Shown: positions 24,138-33,148 of the stretch, piece by piece
How the letters are laid out: each line of letters begins with the position of its first letter
How positions within the stretch are numbered: the first letter of the stretch is position 1
From: CAZMBI01 sp964564675
GTDB taxonomy: Bacteria > Pseudomonadota > Alphaproteobacteria > Rickettsiales > UBA3002
Reading direction: 5' to 3'
DNA length: 64,000 bases
Assembly: GCA_964564675.1 (NCBI GenBank)
Contig: CAZMBI010000001.1
Coordinates: 150,938 to 214,937, forward strand
The notes under the pieces: model-generated
Told to the model about the DNA's origin: nothing
What the model saw: the letters and a program-made list of their open reading frames with translations, nothing else
Database searches by the model: none
Translations under genes and position numbers: made by a program

Positions 24138-27100
24138 TTACAGACATGCATGACCATCTAGGCGCCCTCTCTCCCTACCCAGATAACTGTTCACATAGTG
24201 TCTCAAATGTTCATGCCCATCTACCACTTCCAACGTCTTTTGCTCATCAGGCGGCACTTCTACATGCTTTCCTGTCTTAATCAGTACAGGCTTCACCCCT
24301 GCAATGCGAGCGGCCTGAATATCCGTTTTATAACCATCCCCAAAAAACAATACCTTACCCGATTCAGAGATACCCAAACGGTCCAATCCTTGATATAACA
24401 TCACTGGAGAAGGCTTCGGAGATGTCTCATCGTCCGAACCAACTATCTCGGCTTGTGGACAGTCTTGCTTAAAGTGGTATTCAAATTGCTTCCTGACATA
24501 GTCGGCGGGAGAATTACTAGCTATAATAACCGGAACACCCGATTTATACAGATGCCTAAGTGTTTCGCGCGCATCTGGCACAATAGTCATATCCGGAATA
24601 AGCTCTTCTAATTTATCAGTAACATATCCTAGCGCTTTCTTGCCCAGCTCTGGGGAGCCGTAGAGCTCAGTGAAAAAATCTAACGGGTCATATGGGGCAT
24701 TAACCGTCTTATCTTTACGGGTCCACGGCTTTTGTTTGGCATGCCCTTGCGTCTGCATTTTTTCCATCGCATAGTTCCATGCTATCTCGTCATTTTTCCC
24801 CGGCCTTACTATTACACCATCCCAATCCAATATCACCGCATGCAGCGGTTTATTTTTCATTTCTCGATCACTATGGCCTAGCAATCGAGAGGATCGTTTC
24901 TCCAGACGAGACAGCCTGGGGATAATAATATCACGCACTGTATGAAAAGCCCCTAAGGTGCCAATGTTGTAACGTTCGACAGCATGTCTGTTACTATATA
25001 CCCGATCAATTGCTCTAGCCCAGTCTTCTGGAGATTCGGGCTTTGTGTGTTGCAAATTCCTGGCAAGGCTAGGGGTATACACAGCAGCGGTTAATCCAAG
25101 TTCCGAGAATTTCCGTGCCCTGGTCATTTGGTCATGTGTTCCATTCGGAGCAATCACAAATGGCGTTAAGCTAGCTACCGCTTCAATCGCAGTATGACCA
25201 CCTCGGATAATACATAACGCCGCCTGCTCCTTGCGTTCACTGAATGTCGGATCGTTAGGCTGAACAATGATTTTACCTTCCGGTGATTCCCGTTGTGCCA
25301 TATTGAGTAACCGGACATAGCGCGGGTCATCAGGGTCAAGCGGAATGAACAGACGCCACGGATTGTTGCACAGTTGCCTGGAATACTTGCGCGACTTCAT
25401 AGCAAAAGCAAAAAAATCTTCTGCATCTTTACAAAAAGAACCGCTTCCTCCCGATGAGACTACAACTTCCTTATCGGGAGAATAGGATTTATCGACGGCA
25501 TAAGGCTGAGGTTTTGTGAAATATCCGGGATAAAATGTCCGTTGGTTAAAATCCCCAAAACCGGGTCTTGACTCATCTAACCTGTGCAATCGGCCATCTC
25601 CTCTTACGATAACGTTAATATCGTATTCTTCTAGTTTCTTTTTAAATCTCTCCACCGTACCACCCCAAATCCCCCGTCTGCTTTTCTGTTCTTCCGTTTG
25701 CGGCGGTTTAACCGATAAAATATCCCGTGTCAGACTGTAAATTTGAGTGCCATTATCCTTTGCTTCTTTTGCCAATCTTTCTAGCTCTTCATCATGAAGC
25801 GGAGATAAACTAAACGGCCAGGACTCAGTAATAATAGCGCCATATTTCTCCTTTTTGTATAACTCAACCAGTCTATCGCCGCGTTGCTTTATCCATTCTC
25901 GATCTTGATAGTTTTCGATGTGATTTTCTGTAAGTGTCGTATTGACATGAAGATAACCAGGTAATTTCTCTCTGCGTGCACCGCCAAAATCAAAGCTCGT
26001 TTCATTAACACGTGAACTGGCAATTGTGACTTCAATTCCCTTAGAAGAAAGTGCTCTAGACAGGCGGGCGGCAATATTCATATGGCCGGAACCAAATTGG
26101 GACTCTACCCAAATCAATACTTTTTTAGGATCCGCATTTAAAACCTGAGTGTTATTCTGGCTCACTTGTGGACGTGCATCTGCAAGAGTGATGGAGCCCA
26201 CTTTATGTTTTGGGTTTCTGACTAATCGTGTAAGCGCCTCAGCAAAGCGAGTGATCATCTCTTGCTCAGAAAAATGTTTTAAGATGTGCGCTCTTGCTCT
26301 TTCTTTTGTTTGGTTAAAATCTTTATCAGGTAGGTTGAGCAGAGTTTTCCAGCCGTTTGCCATACCCTCAGCATCTCCGACTCCACATATTACTCCGCTA
26401 TTTTCCCCGACAAGTTCTCTCATGATTCCAGTATCGGTTGTTACATTAGGAACCCCACAAGCCAATGACTCTGCTACAATTTTACCAAATGGCTCTGATT
26501 TTGAGCTACTGGTATGAATATCCATCGCATTGTAGATGGCCGGCATATCATCACGCGCGCCGGCAGTGATAACTTGGCCAGTCAAGCCTTTCTCATCAAT
26601 AAGTGCTTTTAATTCAGGGCCATCGGTATATAAGCCGGCAATCAGAAATTTTGTTTTTTCTTTTTCTTCAGCGGATAGACTCCCCAAATATAATTTGGCG
26701 GCTTCTAAGAAAGTTGGAAGGTCTTTCTCTCTGGCAAACCTTGCTGCTACTCCTATGACTGTATCATTTTCCTTTATACCTAGCGTCTGACGCGTGGTTT
26801 TACGCAGTTCCTCAGAAGGTTTGAAATAGTCTCCATCAATACCATTGTTAATAACACTTAGCTTGTCCGGTGCAATTCCCTCTTTCTTCAGTGCTTCATA
26901 AACGGCAGCCGAGTTGCAAAGGATTGTATCTGCTTGTTGTAGGTATCCTAGTGTCTCAGGCAAATCCCGTTCATTATATTTTTCTAAACGCTCATCTGTG
27001 GAAAGCATCTCCCGGTAACTGTCGGGCATATGAAAGGGGGTATAAGCCCCGGCAACAATTTTTGCGTTACCAAATAGTTCCTGGTTTTTAAATAAAAAGT

Positions 27101-27431
27101 GCGGTGATTTACCGGCAGCTGCATGCACAATGTGGGGTCGCACCTGCTCCAGTGTCTGGTATTGCAAAGAATTTCGGCTTAATGCTTGATTATGATCAAG
27201 CAGGATAACCTTGGCTCCGGCTGCTTCAAAGTCTGGTAATAAGGGATTTTCACGATATTCCCCAGTCATACTGTTTTTTTCTTTTAACGCGATAACCACA
27301 TGTTCAGTCGGGGGAAAAGCAGGATAGCTCTTGATGATTTGCAAAATTCGCGTTTGTATACCCCCCCTTTCTAAAGGAGGCAATATATGCACCACTCTGA
27401 TAGGCGATTGATTATCAATTGCGCTGGCCAT
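24138..27431 (-). CDS. Trimodular fusion: GT4 glycosyltransferase + GT28-like glycosyltransferase + HAD phosphatase
   Basis: A 1097-residue cytoplasmic protein made of three enzymes. Residues 1-425: GT4-type glycosyltransferase (PPLERGGIQTRILQ, VINNGIDGDYF, GVAARFAREKDLPTFL, SEPFGKIVAESLACGVP). Residues 435-850: a second GT-B domain of the MurG/GT28 sort, opening with VESQFGSGHMNIAARLSRAL and with the donor-site pattern RGGHTAIEAVASLTPFVIAPNGTHDQMTRA. Residues 858-1097: HAD-family hydrolase with DWDG (nucleophile Asp), ASNSPADY, KPSP and FFGDGYKTDIQAA. All key motifs look intact. Product unknown; synthesis and dephosphorylation of a glycosylated metabolite is one reading. Base composition is AT-richer than neighbours, and the gene stands alone, which suggests transfer. 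The ATG at 27431 is preceded by AT-rich promoter DNA. Confidence 0.82.
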   Translation of the reverse strand: MASAIDNQSPIRVVHILPPLERGGIQTRILQIIKSYPAFPPTEHVVIALKEKNSMTGEYRENPLLPDFEAAGAKVILLDHNQALSRNSLQYQTLEQVRPHIVHAAAGKSPHFLFKNQELFGNAKIVAGAYTPFHMPDSYREMLSTDERLEKYNERDLPETLGYLQQADTILCNSAAVYEALKKEGIAPDKLSVINNGIDGDYFKPSEELRKTTRQTLGIKENDTVIGVAARFAREKDLPTFLEAAKLYLGSLSAEEKEKTKFLIAGLYTDGPELKALIDEKGLTGQVITAGARDDMPAIYNAMDIHTSSSKSEPFGKIVAESLACGVPNVTTDTGIMRELVGENSGVICGVGDAEGMANGWKTLLNLPDKDFNQTKERARAHILKHFSEQEMITRFAEALTRLVRNPKHKVGSITLADARPQVSQNNTQVLNADPKKVLIWVESQFGSGHMNIAARLSRALSSKGIEVTIASSRVNETSFDFGGARREKLPGYLHVNTTLTENHIENYQDREWIKQRGDRLVELYKKEKYGAIITESWPFSLSPLHDEELERLAKEAKDNGTQIYSLTRDILSVKPPQTEEQKSRRGIWGGTVERFKKKLEEYDINVIVRGDGRLHRLDESRPGFGDFNQRTFYPGYFTKPQPYAVDKSYSPDKEVVVSSGGSGSFCKDAEDFFAFAMKSRKYSRQLCNNPWRLFIPLDPDDPRYVRLLNMAQRESPEGKIIVQPNDPTFSERKEQAALCIIRGGHTAIEAVASLTPFVIAPNGTHDQMTRARKFSELGLTAAVYTPSLARNLQHTKPESPEDWARAIDRVYSNRHAVERYNIGTLGAFHTVRDIIIPRLSRLEKRSSRLLGHSDREMKNKPLHAVILDWDGVIVRPGKNDEIAWNYAMEKMQTQGHAKQKPWTRKDKTVNAPYDPLDFFTELYGSPELGKKALGYVTDKLEELIPDMTIVPDARETLRHLYKSGVPVIIASNSPADYVRKQFEYHFKQDCPQAEIVGSDDETSPKPSPVMLYQGLDRLGISESGKVLFFGDGYKTDIQAARIAGVKPVLIKTGKHVEVPPDEQKTLEVVDGHEHLRHYVNSYLGRERGRLDGHACL

Positions 27432-27503
27432 CTATACTCATGTGGATAGTCTTAGTTAAACCCATTCCATAAACTATTATAATCTTTGGAGAGATTATTA
27501 ATA

Positions 27504-27518
27504 TTAAGAGTTGATTAA
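27504..27518. promoter_or_regulatory. CtrA-type box (TTAA-N7-TTAA)
   Basis: TTAA at 27504-27507 and 27515-27518 with 7 bp between, 73 bp upstream of the trimodular gene (minus strand). The surroundings are very AT-rich, so chance is more likely here than at the other sites. Confidence 0.35.
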
Positions 27519-27579
27519 AAAATGCCACGCAAATTACGCTAACATTTTGGTATAAAAAGAAATGCGATTATAAAGCCAC

Positions 27580-27726
27580 TCACTCAATGCCCATCGCCAG
27601 GCGGATGGCGTAGCCCAGCAGCAGCACCGCGCCCAGCCCGCCACACCACAACAGCGCAAACCACACCCAGTGGCGCGTGGATTTGGAGAGATGTTTATTC
27701 ATCCATTCGTCAAGAAGCGTGCGCAT
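27580..27726 (-). CDS. DUF2474/CydX-like small membrane subunit of cytochrome bd
   Basis: A 48-residue protein with one membrane helix: RHWVWFALLWCGGLGAVLLL at about residues 18-37, then YAIRLAM. Single-helix proteins of this pattern (DUF2474, or CydX in enterics) follow cydB and stabilise the oxidase. The ATG lies 11 bp after the cydB stop codon, and GAGGAAAG overlaps that stop, so the three genes form one operon. Too short for routine gene calling. Confidence 0.72.
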   Translation of the reverse strand: MRTLLDEWMNKHLSKSTRHWVWFALLWCGGLGAVLLLGYAIRLAMGIE

Positions 27727-27737
27727 GGCGGCTTTCC

Positions 27738-28760
27738 TCAATACATCGCTTCATGGCCGCTTTTGCCGCGGAAAATATAATAGCTGTAAGCGGTATAGGC
27801 GAGAATGATCGGCAGAAACACCGCCGTACCCACAAGCAGCAGCGATTGCGAGGTGGATGCCGCCGCCGCCTCCCAGATGGTGAACTCAAACGGCACCACC
27901 CACGGATACAGGCTGATCGCCAGCCCGAGATAACCCAGTAAAAAGACGGCAATCGACAGGAAAAACGGGCGGTTTTCATGCGTCGTATCATTCAGGTCGC
28001 GCCATAGCCAGATAAATGCGACCAGCGTCAGCAGCGGAATCGGCAACAGATAGAAAAAATTGGGCAGAGAAAACCATAAATCGGTAATCCACTCTTCTAC
28101 AAACGGCATGGCGACGCTGACCACCGCCATCGCAACCGCCACAAATACCAGCACATACTGTGCCGCCGCGCGCGCCCAGCGCTGGGTTTCATCTTCGGTT
28201 TTCATCACCAGCCAGGTTGCCCCCAGCAGGGCGTAGCCGAAGACCAGCGAGATGCCGGTGACAATGGCGAAACCATTGGCCCAGTCAAGCGCGCCGCCAG
28301 CGAAGTTGCGACCGTCCACTTCCACGCCCTGAACGAAATTGCCCAGAATCACGCCCTGCATGAAGGCCGCCAGCAGCGACCCGCCATGAAACGCGATGTC
28401 CCACAATTTGCGGTCTTTATCCGACGCCTTAAAGCGAAACTCAAACGCCACACCGCGGAAAATCAGGCCGAGCAGCATCAAAATCACGGGCAGATAAAGC
28501 GCCGGCATCAAAATGGCATACGCCACGGGAAAGGCCGCGAACAGCCCACCACCGCCGAGAACCAGCCAGGTTTCATTGCCGTCCCAGAAGGGGGCGATGG
28601 AATTCATCATACGGTTGCGGCATTTATCGCTCGGCGCGAACGGAAAGAGGATACCGCAACCCAAATCGAAGCCATCCAGCAACACGTATAAAAAAACAGC
28701 CGTGGCAATTAGCAATCCCCAGATCAGCGGCAAATCCAGCCAGGAGGAAAAGTCCAGCAT
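27738..28760 (-). CDS. cydB: Cytochrome bd quinol oxidase subunit II
   Basis: The 340-residue, roughly nine-helix partner subunit of cytochrome bd, an inner-membrane quinol:oxygen oxidoreductase that does not pump protons. Typical features: N-terminal LPLIWGLLIATAVFLYVLLDGFDLG, then PFWDGNETWLVLGGGGLFAAFPVAYA, and the GVAFEFRFK segment. It starts 2 bp after the cydA stop codon. Length and sequence fit the cyanide-insensitive (CioB) branch. Expression is probably controlled by the ArsR-type operator upstream of cydA. Confidence 0.94.
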   Translation of the reverse strand: MLDFSSWLDLPLIWGLLIATAVFLYVLLDGFDLGCGILFPFAPSDKCRNRMMNSIAPFWDGNETWLVLGGGGLFAAFPVAYAILMPALYLPVILMLLGLIFRGVAFEFRFKASDKDRKLWDIAFHGGSLLAAFMQGVILGNFVQGVEVDGRNFAGGALDWANGFAIVTGISLVFGYALLGATWLVMKTEDETQRWARAAAQYVLVFVAVAMAVVSVAMPFVEEWITDLWFSLPNFFYLLPIPLLTLVAFIWLWRDLNDTTHENRPFFLSIAVFLLGYLGLAISLYPWVVPFEFTIWEAAAASTSQSLLLVGTAVFLPIILAYTAYSYYIFRGKSGHEAMY

Positions 28761-28762
28761 GC

Positions 28763-30160
28763 TCAGGCTCCTTGCGATGATTCAGTGATATGTTTGGTTA
28801 CAGATGACTCCATACCGTGCTCGTAATAATACGGCTCCTCCTTCGATTTCGGCCCCTTGCCGATTAGCTTGAGGATATAATAGCTGCCCGCGCCGAACAC
28901 AAACGTATATACGATGATAAACGCTGCCAGCGTAATCGCCACCTGTTCGGCCGCCACCGGCGAGATGCTATCGGCGGTTTTAATGATGCCGTAGGCGGTA
29001 AAGGGCTGCCGCCCGACCTCGGTGACAAACCAGCCGGCCAGCACCGCGATAAAGCCGGTGGGCGTCATCGCCATACACCACAACTGAAAGCTGCGCGATT
29101 GATACAGCCGTTTGCGGAAATACAGCACGGCCGCAATGATACCCGTAGCAATCATCGCCATGCCGATTCCTACCATGACGCGAAATGACCAAAACACGAT
29201 ACCTACTGGTGGACGCTCGTCGGCCGGCACGTCTTTCAGGCCGGGGATTTCGCCGTTAACACTGCCGGTTAGTACGAAACTGGCGCCGCCAGGAATGGAA
29301 AGGGCATACTCGGTGGTTTCGGTCTTTTCATTGGGCCAGCCAAATAAATACAGCGGTTTATTGGTACCACGCTGCCAGTTGCCTTCCATCGCCGCAACCT
29401 TAACCGGCTGATGCTCCATTGTATTCTCACCGTGCGCATGGCCGATCAGCAACTGCAGGGGGGCGACAAATACCGCCATTAACATCGCCATGCCAAACAT
29501 GATGCGTGCATGCGGCACGTGAATCCGGCGATAGAGGTAATACGCCGCCACGCCGCCGACCACGAACGCAGTGGTCAGATAGGCCGCCGTAACCATATGG
29601 AAAAAGCGGTAGGGAAAAGACGGATTGAAAATAATCTCCAGCCAGTCAGTGGGATAGAGCAACCCGTCCTGACCGATTTCAAACCCCTGAGGCGTTTGCA
29701 TCCAGCTATTGGCCGATAGAATCCAGAAAGCGGAAATGACTGTGCCGATAGCGACGATCACCGTGGAGGTGAAATGCATGCGTTTGCTGACGCGCCCCCA
29801 GCCAAACAGCATGATGCCCAGAAACGAGGCTTCCAAGAAGAAAGCGGTTAACACTTCATACCCCAGCAGCGGGCCGATGACATTGCCGACTTTATCGGAG
29901 AAAACCGACCAGTTGGTGCCGAACTGATACGACAACACCACGCCGGAAACCACGCCCATGCCGAAACACACCGCAAAAATCTTCACCCACATGCGGTAGA
30001 TTTCTTCATAAATCGGATCGCCCGTTTTCAGCCAGCGCCACTCAACCACGGCCAGCCAGCTGGCAAGCCCGATGGTAAAGGCCGGGAAAATGATATGAAA
30101 TGAAATGGTGAACGCAAACTGGATGCGCGCCAGTAAAACAGCATCAAGGGATTCAAGCAT
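28763..30160 (-). CDS. cydA: Cytochrome bd quinol oxidase subunit I (CIO type)
   Basis: The 465-residue heme-bearing subunit of cytochrome bd. Likely ligands are His in RIQFAFTISFHIIFPAF near the N-terminus (heme b595 or d), His in SFPYRFFHM (heme b558) and Met in FWSFRVMVGIGM (heme b558). GYEVLTAFFLEASFLGIMLFGW includes the acidic channel residue. The quinol-binding Q loop (about residues 245-310, ...KPLYLFGWP...) is short, as in cyanide-insensitive oxidases (CioA). It starts the cydA-cydB-DUF2474 operon. A palindromic operator overlaps its predicted promoter. Such oxidases resist sulfide and cyanide and help at low oxygen. Confidence 0.94.
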   Translation of the reverse strand: MLESLDAVLLARIQFAFTISFHIIFPAFTIGLASWLAVVEWRWLKTGDPIYEEIYRMWVKIFAVCFGMGVVSGVVLSYQFGTNWSVFSDKVGNVIGPLLGYEVLTAFFLEASFLGIMLFGWGRVSKRMHFTSTVIVAIGTVISAFWILSANSWMQTPQGFEIGQDGLLYPTDWLEIIFNPSFPYRFFHMVTAAYLTTAFVVGGVAAYYLYRRIHVPHARIMFGMAMLMAVFVAPLQLLIGHAHGENTMEHQPVKVAAMEGNWQRGTNKPLYLFGWPNEKTETTEYALSIPGGASFVLTGSVNGEIPGLKDVPADERPPVGIVFWSFRVMVGIGMAMIATGIIAAVLYFRKRLYQSRSFQLWCMAMTPTGFIAVLAGWFVTEVGRQPFTAYGIIKTADSISPVAAEQVAITLAAFIIVYTFVFGAGSYYILKLIGKGPKSKEEPYYYEHGMESSVTKHITESSQGA

Positions 30161-30185
30161 CTATTTAACTCATAAAGATTTTTCG

Positions 30186-30229
30186 ATTATACATATCACA
30201 TATTTGTGATATGTATGACCATATATAAT
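30186..30229. promoter_or_regulatory. Divergent cydA / arsR-type promoters with palindromic operator
   Basis: A perfect palindrome with arms TACATATCACA (30190-30200) and TGTGATATGTA (30205-30215) around TATT lies between two -10 boxes. These are TATAAT on the minus strand (30191-30186) for cydA and TATAAT on the plus strand (30224-30229) for the regulator. A dimer bound here would cover the cydA -10 edge and the -35 zones of both genes. It is the obvious target of the adjacent BigR/SqrR-like repressor. Confidence 0.75.
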
Positions 30230-30261
30230 GTAAACCCTCCTTGCACGCAAGAGGATTAGGC

Positions 30262-30567
30262 ATGGACAGCCCGTTTCCGGTTGATTTCGAAACGAATGCG
30301 AACGAAGCCACTCATTACATGAAAGTGCTCGCCAATAAGGGGCGTCTGATGGTGATGTGCAAAATCTCGTACCGTCCTTATACGGTCTCGGAACTGGTGG
30401 CGGTTACCGGCATGGGCCAGCCGGCTCTTTCCATGCATCTGGCCCGCCTGCGCCAGGAACGCATGGTCACCACCACCCGTCGCGGTAAAGCGATCTATTA
30501 TACCATTGCCAATTCACACCTGCGCGCACTGGTGGAGCTGATTTGTTATCGCTTCCAGTGCTGGTGA
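30262..30567 (+). CDS. ArsR-family regulator, BigR/SqrR-like persulfide sensor
   Basis: A 101-residue winged-helix repressor. The ATG at 30262 is preceded by GAGG. The region LANKGRLMVMCKI at residues 23-35 and the recognition helix MGQPALSMHLARLRQE at 51-66, plus the wing TTTRRGKAIYYTI, match the BigR/SqrR/YgaV group. In that group, a Cys in the GRLxxLC segment and one near the C-terminus form a polysulfide bridge when persulfides appear, releasing DNA. Here the candidates are C33 and C95 or C100. It is divergent from cydAB, whose oxidase is sulfide-resistant, and the palindrome between them is the probable operator. Sensor role is inferred from the cysteines. Confidence 0.82.
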   Translation: MDSPFPVDFETNANEATHYMKVLANKGRLMVMCKISYRPYTVSELVAVTGMGQPALSMHLARLRQERMVTTTRRGKAIYYTIANSHLRALVELICYRFQCW

Positions 30568-30627
30568 AAGCCCGCCGCCGGGTTGGCAGCGCAAAACCGG
30601 AGACGCCTGAATGGAGCATACTGAACA

Positions 30628-30704
<77 letters not shown>

Positions 30705-30890
30705 AAATCGCAGTGGTAGTTGTTTATGGCGAATTGTCAATGGTGTCGTTCTAACCTCTTTCCGGCTGATCTTTCTAACTTTCACTTCTCAGTACCGCAT
30801 TTCTGGCAAAGTCACCATGAGGCGACACCGAATCGACGCCTTCCGGCAGGAAATGCATGACCGTGGCACAAAAATCGCTAAGATGAGGCG

Positions 30891-31721
30891 ATGACAAACA
30901 CAACCACATGGAAACGTATGATCTGGGTGAGCCTTGGTGCAATCGCCGTATTTTACCTCACCGTATTAATCGCGCTGTTCGTCTTTCAGCGGCAGATCAT
31001 CTTTCAGCCCACCAGCGATGCTCGCACGCCTGCCGATATCAGGCTGCACGGCTATCGCATTATTCCGCTGATCACCAATGATCAGGTGTCCATCCACGGC
31101 TGGTTTCATCCGCCCCGGGACGGCGAAAAAACGGTGGTGTTCTTCCACGGCAATGCCGGCACGCTGGCCATCCGCCAATCGCTGCTGGAGCCGCTGGCCG
31201 ATGCCGGCTTCGGCGTGATGGCGCTGGAATATCGCGGTTATGCCGGCCTGCCCGGCAGCCCCACCGAACAAGGCTTGTATGAGGACGCCCGCACGGCATT
31301 GGATTATCTGATTGCGCGGGAGCAGATTGCACCGCAGGAGCTGATTTTGCTGGGCCGCTCGCTGGGCAGCGGCGTTGCCGTGCAAATGGCCACCGAATAC
31401 GACATTCACCGCCTGGTACTGATCGCGCCGTTCACCTCGGTGCCAGATGTGGCACAGGAGAAATACCGCATATTCCCGGCGCGCCCGCTGGTGCTCGACC
31501 GGTTTGACAACCGGAGCAAGCTGGAGGCCATCAACTCGCCCATTCTCATTTTCCACGGGTCGCAGGACTGGATCATCCCCTATCACATGAGTCAGGAGCT
31601 GCAAGCCATGAGGCCCGATATGGTGGAGCTGATTACCATGGACGGGCAGGGCCACAACAACCTCAATGAAGACCGGATGGTCAATATCATGGCCCAACGC
31701 CTGCTCAGGGGGACGAACTAG
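30891..31721 (+). CDS. Membrane-anchored alpha/beta hydrolase
   Basis: A 276-residue protein with one N-terminal membrane helix (about residues 10-32) and an alpha/beta-hydrolase domain of the Bem46/ABHD13 sort. Visible elements: oxyanion region FFHGNAGT, nucleophile elbow GRSLGSG (catalytic Ser), acid region HGSQDWIIP, and the catalytic His in GQGHNNL. The substrate is unknown; carboxylesterase or depalmitoylase activity is known in relatives. GAGGCG precedes the ATG. Its last 17 bp overlap the end of convergent queC. Confidence 0.88.
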   Translation: MTNTTTWKRMIWVSLGAIAVFYLTVLIALFVFQRQIIFQPTSDARTPADIRLHGYRIIPLITNDQVSIHGWFHPPRDGEKTVVFFHGNAGTLAIRQSLLEPLADAGFGVMALEYRGYAGLPGSPTEQGLYEDARTALDYLIAREQIAPQELILLGRSLGSGVAVQMATEYDIHRLVLIAPFTSVPDVAQEKYRIFPARPLVLDRFDNRSKLEAINSPILIFHGSQDWIIPYHMSQELQAMRPDMVELITMDGQGHNNLNEDRMVNIMAQRLLRGTN

Positions 31722-32385
31722 CATCGGCCTCGGCAAAGCCTTTTGCACGCAACAGGCAGGCATCGCACGCGCCGCAGGCGGTGCCTTCAGGCGATGGATC
31801 GTAACAGCTGATGGTGAGGGCATAGTCTACCCCCAGCGCGCGGCCCTCGCGGATAATCTCGGCCTTGCTCATGGCAATCAAAGGCGTGTGGATGCGGATG
31901 CGCCGCCCGCCCTGCACTCCATAGGCGGTGGCGAGATTGGCCATCTCCTCAAAAGCATGGATAAACGCGGCGCGGCAATCGGGATAACCGCTATAATCCA
32001 GCGCATTGACTCCGATGAAAATGTCATACGCTTCCAGCACTTCCGCCCAAGCCAGCGCGAAGGAGAGAAAAATCGTGTTGCGCGCGGGGACATAGGTCAC
32101 GGGAATCCCCCGCCCGATCTCATCGGCTGAACGCGATTTGGGCACCGCCATATCAGCCGTCAGGGCCGAGCCACCAAACAAGCGTAAGTCGATATCGGCA
32201 ATTTGATGACTTGCCACGCCCAGATACGCCGCCACCCGTTCCGCCGCCTTCAGCTCCACCTCGTGGCGCTGACCATAACGAAAACTGAGCGCATATAACG
32301 CGTAGCCCTGCGCGCGCGCCATGGCGCCGACCGTAGCCGAGTCCAGCCCGCCGCTTAATAATATCACTGCCTTGGAAGCACTCAC
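31705..32385 (-). CDS. queC: 7-cyano-7-deazaguanine synthase
   Basis: ATP-dependent synthase that converts 7-carboxy-7-deazaguanine to preQ0 in queuosine synthesis. The 226-residue protein has the N-terminal PP-loop SGGLDSAT, the RNTIFLSFALAWAE helix, and the zinc-binding C-terminal CxxC motifs (SCYDP, CGACDAC). The start is GTG at 32385, seven bases after the queE stop. It forms an operon with queE. Confidence 0.94.
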   Translation of the reverse strand: MSASKAVILLSGGLDSATVGAMARAQGYALYALSFRYGQRHEVELKAAERVAAYLGVASHQIADIDLRLFGGSALTADMAVPKSRSADEIGRGIPVTYVPARNTIFLSFALAWAEVLEAYDIFIGVNALDYSGYPDCRAAFIHAFEEMANLATAYGVQGGRRIRIHTPLIAMSKAEIIREGRALGVDYALTISCYDPSPEGTACGACDACLLRAKGFAEADASSSP

Positions 32386-32391
32386 AATGTG

Positions 32392-33066
32392 TCAGGGTAT
32401 TTTCAGATATTTATGCATCTGCAGCGATAACCGATAGCCATGGCCCATGGCAAGCTGTAATGCGCGCGAGAGATTGGCGTTGTTTTTCGCCTCGTCCTCT
32501 TCATCCATCGGCTGCACATATACCGGGATGCGAAACCGCTTCTGCCCGACCTCGGCGATATCGTGATAGTCCGCCTGTTCGGCGGAAATCAGAAATTTGA
32601 AAGCGGTAATGCGCTCCAGCATATCTTCCCGAATCGGATAATAGTGGCCATTGCTCGGCTTGGGCGAACAGACGATATCAAGCCCGTAGGGCAACGGGCG
32701 AAACAGCGTGCCGTTGGTTTCGATCTGCACCAGATAATCCGCTTCCAGCAATTGCTCGCACAGTGACGCAATCGGCTGGCGCAGCGGTTCGCCGCCGGTG
32801 ATCACAATCAAATCGGCGATACGCTCGCCCTGCGGGTTGGCGAATTGCTGCACGCGGTCAAGAATGCGCTCAAGCGCCAGTTGCTCAAAATCTTCGAACG
32901 CCGTATCACAAAAGTGACAGGTGAGGTTACAGCCGCCCAGCCGGATAAACACCGCCGGCCAGCCGACATAAGGCCCCTCTCCTTGCAGCGTCGGGAAAAT
33001 GGATTGCACCGCCAGCGACGAGCCATCCCCCGTTTCCGGGCCGCGCACCGGATTTTGTCCATACAT
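32392..33066 (-). CDS. queE: 7-carboxy-7-deazaguanine synthase (radical SAM)
   Basis: Radical SAM enzyme that makes 7-carboxy-7-deazaguanine from 6-carboxy-tetrahydropterin. The cluster motif CNLTCHFCDT (CxxxCxxC form) and the SAM-binding TGGEP are present, with FPTLQGEGPYVG near the N-terminus as in the family. The protein has 224 residues from the ATG at 33066, which fits family starts (MYGQNP...). An ATG at 33093 would add nine residues. QueD is not in the window, so the pathway is incomplete here. Confidence 0.93.
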   Translation of the reverse strand: MYGQNPVRGPETGDGSSLAVQSIFPTLQGEGPYVGWPAVFIRLGGCNLTCHFCDTAFEDFEQLALERILDRVQQFANPQGERIADLIVITGGEPLRQPIASLCEQLLEADYLVQIETNGTLFRPLPYGLDIVCSPKPSNGHYYPIREDMLERITAFKFLISAEQADYHDIAEVGQKRFRIPVYVQPMDEEDEAKNNANLSRALQLAMGHGYRLSLQMHKYLKIP

Positions 33067-33148
33067 TGCCGAACCCATGGGATGCGGTTGCATCCGTATT
33101 GTTTCTACTCTATTAAAAGTTCCTTGCTTATAATCGCATAAGGCATCT

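Noticed and set aside
30966..31823. 285-codon open frame antisense to the alpha/beta hydrolase
   Set aside because: Shadow frame; the hydrolase has complete catalytic motifs on the plus strand.
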